Below, one piece after another: positions 33,515 through 42,759 of a stretch of DNA of 64,000 nt. Position 1 is the first letter of the stretch; each line of letters starts with the position of its first letter. A program made the position numbers and the translations under genes. The DNA is from Persicaria tinctoria (taxonomy: Eukaryota; Streptophyta; Magnoliopsida; Caryophyllales; Polygonaceae). The notes beneath the pieces are model-generated. The model saw only the letters and a list, made by a program, of their open reading frames with translations. It searched no databases and had not been told where the DNA came from. Location: assembly GCA_037127255.1 (NCBI GenBank), contig JBANSL010000013.1:13226688-13290687 (forward strand). The letters run 5' to 3'.

Positions 33515-33722
33515 TTGTTAGAGACGTGAATGAGACCAAAAGTGTCCCACGTCGGAAAGTTGAACATATCAGGCCTAGTATATGAGTAGGTGGGCTACTC
33601 CTTCTATTTCCAATTGGTTTTAGAATGGAACCCCATCCGGCTTGTGTGCTAGGCTACTAGCGCCCGTACACATGACCCTCAGTCATCGGTCCGAGTCGGA
33701 CTTTGATAAAAAATATTTATAT
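33515..33722 (+). mobile_element. TRIM-like LTR fragment
   Basis: The sequence tgttagagacgtgaatgag, gtgtcccacgtcggaaag, gtgggctactcc and ccaattggttttagaatgga is a pattern seen in short plant terminal-repeat retrotransposons. No partner LTR or primer site was found. A related antisense fragment lies near 46750-47040. Confidence 0.5.
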
Positions 33723-33739
33723 ATCCGTGATAGTTTTTT

Positions 33740-34077
33740 TTTTTTAAATACACATATGGCACTAAAGTTTTTTTTTTAAATACCCATCATATGTCAATAA
33801 CTATTTATTTTAAATACCAATTTGGTATTTTGGCCAAATTAATAAATTGGTAGATTAAGCTAGCTAAAACTACTTAACCAGACTGACAAATACAATTGAC
33901 TCATCTACTGATATACTTTGAAGTTTGAACGAAATCGTTATTAATTAGTGGACCTTCCATTTCACCGTAATTGTTAAGAAAGACTAATAAAAACAAGATT
34001 AAACAAGGTGTGCTGATCGAAAGAGGTATAAATTAATGAATAATGAATATATTATGGAGCGAATTGAACAAACTCAC
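33740..34077. repeat. duplicated chitinase intron start (copy B)
   Basis: It matches 5020-5229 plus 5723-5848 of copy C, without the 477-bp hAT. It includes gaacgaaatcgttatta, ccatttcaccgtaat and gaaagaggtataaat. It is the intron proximal to exon 1. Confidence 0.65.
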
Positions 34078-34351
34078 ATCCGGTTTCATGAGTGATATGG
34101 GCAAAGAAGGCGGCGATCTCCCTCTTCTGGTCGTCGGAGGAGCCGCTGGTCCCGAAGCTCAGGAAGGAGCCAGTGGCGGACAGGAAGGCTGAGCGGGTGT
34201 AGAAGTGCTTGCCGGGGCAGGAGGAGGCAGCTTGCCCGACGATGCCATTAAAGAAGGCGTCGGTCACAATTTCCGACACCACACCACCGGCCGCGGCTGA
34301 GTTTGCAAGGAGGAGGAGAGCGATTGGGAGGAGGTTTTGGGGGAGAGCCAT
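34078..34351 (-). pseudogene. chitinase copy B, exon 1 (no hevein domain)
   Basis: From ATG 34351: signal peptide [15 protein letters not shown], then directly the GH19 domain with intact HITHETG at the exon end and a GT donor after GGA-T. It lacks the ~34-residue chitin-binding domain of copy A, as does copy C, so the loss is probably ancestral to B and C. Its exon 2 survives only as 27294-27413, so the gene cannot give a full enzyme. Confidence 0.8.
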
Positions 34352-34982
34352 GGTCAATTAATTAAATTGATGGGTGTGGTGACTTTGTTGGGAGTACGTG
34401 GAAGAGTCTTAAATGTGTTAATTACGCGTTTCGGAGAATGGAGGGTAACAAACAAATCCATCACTACTTTGCGAAATTGAGTTTATTGCTTAATTCACCA
34501 ATTATGTTTACAAGAACGTATATGTTGGTTTACACCTGCCATCATCAATTTATAATTTTGAGTGATGGCTCGGCAGACGGACTGGTCGTCATAATACAAT
34601 ACAATCGAAAAAAACCCTAAAACATAAAATAAGGCGAAGCAAAAGACTGAACCAACAATACAATTAGTGAAGCCTAGGTGAAACGAAGACCCTCAAGCCT
34701 AGCCAAGTTAAGTACCATCATGGTCCGGTCAGCGGTACAATTAACATGACTCGATCTCTTATGGGCAGTACGTGAAGATGAAACTCCAAGGAAGTACTCC
34801 CAAAAATAGAACTGTCACGAACACACTATCTAGACCCCAACAAGTCCCGGCGTAGCTTGATGCACCTTCAACAAAGCTAAAGACAGACCTAGGATCGGAA
34901 CACCAAAATCATCAACACGGAAACAACCCGAACAGACAACGCTAAAGGTCCCAATCCTTGCAAAACAAGAGGGTAAAACATA
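34352..34982. other. upstream of chitinase B; no gene
   Basis: The first ~80 bases match the upstream region of copy C. The rest (34560-34980) has purine-rich, moderately GC sequence resembling transposon leader or LINE sequence, but without recognisable motifs. Confidence 0.3.
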
Positions 34983-35026
34983 CACATGCACACGCACATG
35001 CACACGCACACGCGCGCGCACAGACA
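34983..35026. repeat. alternating purine-pyrimidine (CA/CG) tract
   Basis: About 44 bp of alternating ca and cg steps (cacacgcacatgcacacg, then cgcgcgcgcac). Such tracts can adopt Z-DNA. A perfect 14-bp palindrome cttggcatgccaag follows at about 35039-35052. Confidence 0.8.
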
Positions 35027-35552
35027 TACGTTGGCGGCTTGGCATGCCAAGAATCTAAATCATCTGATGTCACAAGTTTTTTTTTTCCTTGCACGCCGAA
35101 GATCTGATTTTTTTGTTTTACCTCGGCGTGCAAGCACCTTCTTCTTCTTTTTCCCACAAAATAAGATTGGCATTGAAACAACGCTAGGTTCCATGGACAC
35201 CGACGGGAGATGATGGCGCGACCATGGAGGGTGAAACCGGGAGGGGTTATGGAGGCTCCACAAGTGGTGCATTCATATAATACTTTGGTGATTTAATTAT
35301 TTTAAATAATTAATAAATGAGCGTTAATACAAAATTCATATTAATTTTAAAACATAAAATTTAGGTCAGGTTGAGGTTTAATTATAAGCATTTTTATACA
35401 TCTTTTTAATATCAAACTCATCAACATTAAAGATCGAAAACACAAAATTTTGAGGGTACTAAACTAGTAAATAACTAGTGTAATACCCGTGCCTTGAAGG
35501 CACGAGAGCTTGATCCATTTTAATTTGAACATCATTTTATATATCTATATAA

Positions 35553-36113
<561 letters not shown>

Positions 36114-37455
36114 ATACGTGTTTACAACAAAAATATGTATAAAATATTTTTTTATAATTTATAAATTAGTTGGAAAGAGATACGATACAAATTTTGAAAA
36201 AGATTTAATAAGGTAAAGTAGTAATAATACTCAAACACACCATCTAATATAATTTGAAATAAATATATAATTATTATCATTAGCATAGATCTAAAAAAGT
36301 AAAATATAAGCTCCCGTACAAATATTAAAAAATCATAAGCACATGATTGTGTGAATAATTTTGAAGTTAAATATGTAGATGTACATAACTTATTGATTAT
36401 TTTCATGAGAAAGATGGTTAGAAAGATAGAGAAATTAATAGTGAAAATAAAGGTAAGATGGTAAAAAAAAGATCCTTAAAGGTAGAAAAGTGGTCTAAGA
36501 AGTCTCATCCAAGATGTAAAATAAGCATTAGTAATGCTTGTGAGTCTTAAAATATTATTTATTTTTCGATAGTCATTTAAGATGTCTAAAATAATTAAAT
36601 TATAAAATAACACTTATTTGGCTCTAATTGATTTTTATAATTAATTTTTGAAATCGAATATTTACAAATTGATTATTACATGTTCGTTGTATGTAGACAT
36701 TGTGGGGAATATTGCAATCGGTTAAAAATGATAAATCAACAATTTCAATATCCAAGAATAAAATCAGCCAAGAATTGACGAATGTTCAATGTACGTAGAC
36801 GATTAAAATAGATCACAAATTGACATACAACATATCAAATTAAATAATATTTTAGTATAAAAATAGGAAACAAATATGTTTAAAATAGGAAACAGATATT
36901 TTAAAATTTCAACAATAGTATTGACCAATAAGAAAATACCATTTGAATAAAAAATTCAAGTTTAATTGTGAGCGTGACACATCAGCAATATAACCGAAAA
37001 GAGATTGCAATCGGGAAAAAAATGGAAACATGTCTCAATATTTACGATAATATAACCGAAAATAAAAAAAGGGAATGAGTTCAAATCATATTTAAAATAG
37101 GAAACAAATATTTTAAAGTTTCCATAATAATATTGACCAATAAGAAAATCTCATTTGAATAAAAAATTCAACTTTAATTTAATTGTGGGCGTGACACGTC
37201 AGTAAAATGCTAGCAGAATTAGTAATATTAATAGATTAAATTTGAATGTCAACATTTTAACGGCTTGTACACGGAAAATGGTGAAGGGGTGGTACTCTAC
37301 TAGCGGAACTATTTTAAATGGTGGTTTTTGGTAATTATTAATATTAGAGGTGGTTTGGGGCAATATGAGTATATGACCTATTTAAGGGGTGATTTCATGT
37401 ACCCTATTTTTTAATTTTTTTTTAATTGTTGTAACTCAAGAATAAAACTTGCTCT
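36114..37455. repeat. AT-rich sequence with an internal ~115-bp duplication
   Basis: 36870-36985 and 37085-37203 are direct copies (aaaataggaaacaratattt, attgaccaataagaaaat, gggcgtgacac-rtcag). No gene or element ends recognised. Most of the rest is low-complexity AT. Confidence 0.5.
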
Positions 37456-37517
37456 TTTGTGTAATTAGTTGAATAAACGGGTAGGTTGTTACAAGGCTAA
37501 CTGTAAAGGCTTAAATA

Positions 37518-37659
37518 TTTTTTTATTAGGTAATAATTCGGATGAGAAAACTCTATCCGAAAGCATCATGTCGGATGAGGTCCAGAAGACCTGTGTCATT
37601 GTATAAATTCGGTTCCCTGGTAGAGTAGCAAATGTGTACAACCCTATCCGCTACCAGGT
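37518..37659 (-). mobile_element. SINE-like insertion with ~17-bp TSD
   Basis: 142 bp with poly(T) at the left (poly(A) on the minus strand). Direct repeats CTGTAAAGGCTTAAATA (37501-37517) and the same with one extra T (37660-37677) flank it. That is target-primed reverse transcription. No clear tRNA promoter boxes, so the head family is unknown. Confidence 0.7.
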
Positions 37660-37789
37660 CTGTAAAGGCTTTAAATAGCCTAACCAACCTCAGCTGATGC
37701 TCTCATTGTTTTTCGAAGTAATGAAATTCTGATTTCTGTGAGTTTAGTTTTCTTCCTTTTCTTCTAATCTAAGTTTTTTTTTTGATACA

Positions 37790-39578
37790 AGGCAAGGATT
37801 TGGGGATGGTCAACCGCTGTTGAAACCACCGTCCAATAGCGTCCTGACGGACGTCATCGTCAATGTCATCAGGCATCAGCTCGGTGACAAACGACGTAGA
37901 GAAGCCCAAATGCGTCAGTCTGTCGGCAACCTGGTTCCCCTCTCTGAAGATGTGTGAGAAGCTAATACTCTCGAATAGGGGTGATATACGAGCCGAACGA
38001 GCCGAGCTTGACATGTTCAAGCTTGGCTCGAAAGGTAAACGAGTCGATCCGAGCTCGAGCCTAAAATCTATTCGAGCTTTTTTTTGTGCTCAAGCTCGGC
38101 TCGCGAGCCCAAGATCAAACTCGAGCTCGGCTTGTTAAGGCTCGAACAAGCCAAACAAACGAGCTCAGGCTCGTTCGAGCTCACCTTTTGGGCTCGTTCA
38201 AGTTCGGTTCCTAACCTAAATTGAAATGACAACTTTTTAGATAACAATGGACTAAAACACAACAAATACTAAATTAACCTACAACTGAGCAAATCAAATA
38301 AAAAATAATCAAATACTAAATCATCCAACAACTGAACAAATACTAAATTGAAAACAAAATCAAATAGTCAAATAAGAGAACAAATAATCTAGCAGTACAG
38401 GGACGTTATCTGTTCACTCTATAATTTCTTCAAATCATCAATTGAGGGAAGAGGGAGTAAGCGGACAGATCTGACGGTGGTGAAGCAGCACCAGCGGGAG
38501 AGCAACAGATCCGACAAGATCCAGCCACAGCACCGTCTGACCAGGCCCGATCCACGCCAATCCTGATCCTGCCAGGAAAACAGCCCCTGCCAGCGCTCGA
38601 ACTAAGCAGGCGGCGCCCAGGCCAGATCCGAGGGGAACCCCGATGAACCCTCAACAAGACTGACGAACTAATTAAACCCGAACTCTCCAACAAGAAGATG
38701 AATCCGATTAGAACCGCACAGATCTGAACCAAGAGGAGATGGATCCGAGTAGAATCGCACAGATCTGAACCAAGAGGAGATGCATCCGAGTAGAACCGCA
38801 CAAATCTAAGCCGACGCTGCTACCGTTCACCGGCACCGCTTGAGCCGAGCTCGGAAGGATGGGCGACTTCAGCCCTTGAGGAGAAACCCAGGAAGAGGAG
38901 ATGCGAGCCGCTGAAGAGGAGAAACCAGTAAGAGAGATGCGAGCCGCGAGGAGAAAGAGAAACCCCAAACCCCTTAAATCCCTCCTCTCCCTTAACCTAG
39001 GGGCATTTTAGTAATATTGTATACCGAGCTTCCGAGCTCGGTTCGGGCTCGGCTCGAGCTCGGCTCGGGCTCGTCTCGAGCCTAAAAACATGTTCAAGCT
39101 CGGCTCGTTTTCTCTCTACGAACGAGCCCGAGCCGAGCTTTCTCGAGCCGAGCCCGAGCTCTTCGGCTCAGATAACACCCCTACTCTCGAACGTGCGGCA
39201 GAGGCCGAGGGCATCCAAAACCTCCATTTCAATCTCCCAAGGACACCGCCAGATCCCCTTCAAGACGTTGATCAGCATCAAGCAGTCTCCCTCCACCTCA
39301 AGCCAAGAGATACCCCTCATCGAAGCAATCTGGAGACCGAACAAAAGACCGCGACATTCAGCTTGTACAGGGGACAGACGACCAAGATCCCGGGCGCCAC
39401 AAGAGATAACTGAACCGTGACAATCGCGAATAACAAATCCCGAGGCAGCAAGACCAGAGCTAGCCATAGCACCATCAAAATTAAGTTTAACAAAGCCTTC
39501 AGCGGGTTTTTTCCATTTAATAGTTTTCTGTTTTTTTTGTTCTGGTTTGGCTGGAACTTTTAGCAGTTGTCGTGTCAT
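37790..39578 (-). pseudogene. LINE RNase H domain, interrupted
   Basis: The N-terminal part (39578-39192) reads KWKKPAEGFVKLNFDGA, GFVIRDCHGSVI, QAECRGLLFGLQIA, EGDCLMLINVLKG, the usual order of LINE/Ty-like RNase H with D, E, D catalytic residues. The C-terminal part resumes at 37967 with FSHIFREGNQVADRLTHLG (last catalytic region, N-x-x-A-D). The join restores CTCTCGAA once. RT itself is absent because of 5' truncation. Confidence 0.85.
37976..39183. mobile_element. hAT element 1 (GAGCCGAGC family)
   Basis: 1208 bp with terminal inverted repeats TAGGGGTGATATACGAGCCG and TAGGGGTGTTATCTGAGCCG (complement of the right end) and an 8-bp duplication CTCTCGAA (37968-37975, 39184-39191). Subterminal regions are packed with gagccgagctcgag repeats. 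The core has no transposase. Same family as 43449-44591. Confidence 0.92.
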
Positions 39579-40086
39579 CTTCTAGCTCATTTTTGTGCTT
39601 TTTTCCAACTACTCATGTATTGTTTAATAGTCTTTATCCATTCTTCCGTGTTCTTAATGTCGTTGTTGTCAAAAAGAATTTTGTTTCTCATTGACCAGAT
39701 ACCCCAAAGGGAAAAGGCGAGGGTCGATTTCTGATTTTCCAAAATATTTGTAAAAATGTCTGTGATTATATTTTTATAGGATTTGTCTACTTTGTCAGTA
39801 TATTTTTATAGGATTTTCTTCGAATCTAAGTGTTCTTGTGTGTGTCCATGATTTATAAAATCATCAATAATTTCATAGTTATTAAAAAAAAATTATATTT
39901 TATATAATTTTTATCTTTTAAAAAAATGTTACATAGTTAAATATTAATTAATATAGATCGGAAGGAGGACTATATAAATCATTTGATGTCTTCATGTAGC
40001 CAAAATTAGTAGTTGGGCCTTGCTTGGTAGTACTAAAGATGATCCGATATGCTATACAAGTATACATTATATAAGCCCATTTTCCG

Positions 40087-40210
40087 GATATCCACAAAGT
40101 TTTCCTAGCAATGGTTCTAGTTTGGTTACTTTGGTATGGTCTAACAGACTAACTCAGGTATCCGACTTGAAATGGAAAGATTCCGACCGATTGTAATAAG
40201 CTGGGTGACA
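40087..40210. repeat. segment duplicated from/to 7795-7925
   Basis: Same sequence as 7795-7925 with an insertion (ttactttggtatggtctaac) near 40125-40145. Otherwise no gene between 39850 and 40440. Confidence 0.7.
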
Positions 40211-40464
40211 CTGCCATCAAATTGTATGGTTTTCAGGTTAGCTGGTGAAATCCAATCTTATAATATAAAATTCAATAACAATTCGACAATGTCACTCGAC
40301 TTAATAAGATATTTGACAATGAGATGATCACTTAATCCGCCAAACTTTTTTATTTATTTTTATTAGTCCAGTATTCCATTCCAATCGTGTGTACAACCTA
40401 GCATGACCTAAATACCAAGACGGCTTGATAAATACACCGTTAATTTTTACTTGATACATCGCTC

Positions 40465-40865
40465 ATCTTCGCAACATGTTATGGAATGAGTTCTACAGAG
40501 TTGCTAAATAGGTTCAATATGTAACAAACGGTACCCAAGGGGGCGAGAAACAAAATGTCTGCACCATGTGACGGACCTACTCCGCAACCTGTTACGGAGT
40601 ATCTTGTCAGAGATGTCAAGATTTCGAAGGTTTCCTATTTCGCAACTTGTTGTGGAATACCTTTTTTTTTTTCTTTTCTGCGAAGCTTCTTGTAGAAGAA
40701 GACGGATTCCGCAACCTGTTGCGGATCCAATTTTGCAATGTGTTGCAGAGTCTCTTCAACTTCCCCTAGACCGTGTTTGGTGCATTTCCCATGCATTCTG
40801 CAACCGGTTGCAGAACCAACTCCACAACATATTGCAGAAACAACTCCGCAACAGGTTGCGAAGAT
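40465..40865. repeat. array of eight CCGCAACNNGTTGCGG-type palindromes
   Basis: Imperfect palindromes with core gcaac-nn-gttgc occur at about 40468, 40579 (ACTCCGCAACCTGTTACGG), 40638, 40704 (best copy), 40732, 40797 (tgcaaccggttgca), 40821 and 40845. Inter-copy spacing is irregular (about 24 to 110 bases). A Harbinger-like end (ttgccaaacacgcccta, 40916-40932) lies beyond the right side. Confidence 0.75.
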
Positions 40866-41040
40866 TAACAGTATATCAATTATAAATTTACGATCTGTAT
40901 CTGATACATTTGTTTGCCAAACACGCCCTAACATCAAGATTCTCTGCGTGGGTGACGTGCCCATTCCATGCCGAGGAAAAAGATGACAACATCAAAATCA
41001 ACCACACAAAACAGATATGGTTTGACAAGTGGCCACCTCC

Positions 41041-41098
41041 TATTGGCCAACAAGATACACTCTCCCACAAATGAAAAAAAACCCCAATTTCAGATAAG
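41041..41098 (+). promoter_or_regulatory. psaE promoter elements (CCAAT complement, I-box)
   Basis: tattggccaa at 41041-41050 includes ATTGG, and gataag (I-box core of light-regulated promoters) is at 41093-41098, about 100 bases before the ATG. No good TATA box is seen, in line with photosystem I genes often being TATA-less. Confidence 0.4.
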
Positions 41099-41194
41099 AG
41101 GGAAAAAAATTCAACCAACTGAAAAGATCAAAAGCCCATAACACTACTCATTTCAGTCCTCAATTGACTTTGTTAGTTCTTTGGAAGGAAAGCA

Positions 41195-41732
41195 ATGGCA
41201 AGCATGGCATCAGCTGCTATTGGGTTGGGGGTGACGCCCCTTCCCAAATTCGCCGCCACCAGAAACACCTCCAGGCTGGTTGTCCGGGCAGCCGACGCGG
41301 CGGCTCCCGCCCCAACCCCCTCCGAGGGTCAGGCCCCGCCCCCCAAGCCCCCTCCGGTTGGGCCCAAGAGGGGCACTCAGGTTAGTATATTGGAAATATC
41401 TCACATCGATTATAATAAAGAAATTACGGATATATAAGAGATGATGAAACCCGTCTTAATTTTATGTAGGTGAGGATTCTTAGGAAGGAGTCTTATTGGT
41501 ACAAGGGCGTTGGATCGGTTGTTGCAGTTGATCAGGTGATGTGATGCCCTTTTACAAGTTGAATATGGTTGTTTAGTTTCTTGTTGAGTTTGACATAAGT
41601 TTGATGGGAATGATGGGTTTGCAGGACCCGAAGACACGATACCCGGTTGTGGTCCGATTCAACAAGGTGAACTACGCGAATGTATCCACCAACAACTATG
41701 CATTGGATGAGATCCAGGAGCTTGCTGTTTAG
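41195..41732 (+). CDS. psaE: photosystem I reaction center subunit IV (PsaE), three exons
   Basis: Nuclear-encoded stromal subunit of photosystem I that helps dock ferredoxin and supports cyclic electron flow. Exons: 41195-41380, 41470-41535, 41625-41732, all with GT-AG and phase 0; 119 residues. Exon 1 encodes a chloroplast transit peptide ([20 protein letters not shown], then the processing region near VVRAAD) and a Pro-rich N-terminus ending [10 protein letters not shown]. Exons 2-3 encode the conserved SH3-like core: [50 protein letters not shown]. Start chosen because the transit peptide begins there. No lesion seen. Lies convergent to the LPA1-like gene. Confidence 0.95.
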
Positions 41733-42759
41733 AAATGGAATTTCAATTAGTGATTAAATTGCTTTGTAAAATTTGTAATGTTGTTGTGTCCAAATCTTCA
41801 CATTTACAATTATGAGTGATTTATGTCATCTGCAACAAAGATTTGGTGTTCTATCCATCTGCGGAATCGATTCGAATGCTTTACACTTGTGAATGCTTTT
41901 CATTTTGGAATCTCCTAGTGAATGATTTTAGACATTGTCCAAAACTGTCAAAGTTCTATGACAGAAAAAAAAAAAAAAAGATCTGACTGATACAAAGGGT
42001 TTGCAGGAGTTTAGATGTACACAACCTGAACAAAATCTGTAGAAATTGAAGTCGCCCTGGTAGGGGGATTGAACCAAGGTCTTTAGGATTACAGATAAGC
42101 TTTAAGGACTCACAAGATTTTGGAAGGCAAAACAGATAGTGTAAATATTATAGGAAGTGTGGTGGAAATGAACAAATTTACGGAATCCAGCAAATGCTAA
42201 GATCCTGCTTTCGAAAGTAACTTCTTGTATAGCTAGCTATATCTAGTTCTTCTAAGGGTCGGATGCCGACCTGATTGATGTCTACACCTTGATTTGAGCC
42301 ATGAGTAAGATCACCAGGTTCAGGTTGTGGATGTTACTACGACGTTGGATAGGCGTATGTCTTGCAAGTATGAAAAAAGCAAGGATATGCAAGTCTGTGT
42401 TGCAGTCCAAACTCCAAATCCGAGATCAAAAGCACGTAATGAGCAGATAGAACCGACTGATAAAAACCTGTTTTCTTCAGGGCCGACTGATTTTCTTTTA
42501 TCCTGAAAGAATCAATGACAGCATTTCATCTTGTTATGAACTAGTAGAGCACAAACTGATATTGAGTTTGCATAACTTTTGCACCATGTTGCTGAAACCG
42601 ATTTGTACAAACTTTAAATGCAGAATGGTGAAATAAAATATCGATAATGGATTCTCCAACATAAGTCAAAATCAAATGAATGAATGTAGGAAATGAGACC
42701 TAAGAGAAGCAACAAGCAACAATATTACCTCCAAAAATGAAAGAGCAAGGTCTCGGTTT
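41733..42759. other. spacer between the convergent psaE and LPA1-like genes
   Basis: The psaE 3' UTR probably occupies the first 200 bases. A tRNA-like B box (ggttcaatccc on the minus strand, about 42066-42076) suggests a SINE relic. No open gene. Confidence 0.4.

Larger units (their letters stand above)
37774..39813 (-). mobile_element. 5'-truncated LINE (RNase H-bearing), split by a hAT
   Basis: Poly(T) at 37774 marks the 3' poly(A) of a minus-strand element. The 17-bp duplications TTTTCTTCTAATCTAAG (37757-37773) and TTTTCTTCGAATCTAAG (39814-39830) flank it. Without the 1208-bp hAT and its extra 8-bp target copy the LINE is about 0.82 kb. Coding content is a plant L1-type RNase H domain. 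Confidence 0.85.
37456..39850. mobile_element. Copia-type LTR remnant split by nested insertions
   Basis: Pieces 37456-37517, 37678-37773 and 39831-39850 join into an LTR-like sequence (cgaagtaatgaaattctgatttctg) similar to the LTR at 25160-25406. The SINE-like insert 37518-37659 and the LINE 37774-39813 interrupt it. The LINE is itself split by a hAT element. Confidence 0.55.

Noticed and set aside
33515..33722. Cassandra-type TRIM with 5S rRNA promoter
   Set aside because: The TRIM-like phrases are there but I see no 5S-type internal promoter, second LTR or primer-binding site.
34052..34357. Chitinase B start two codons upstream at 34357
   Set aside because: That codon is TTG; the ATG at 34351 gives the same signal peptide as the other copies.
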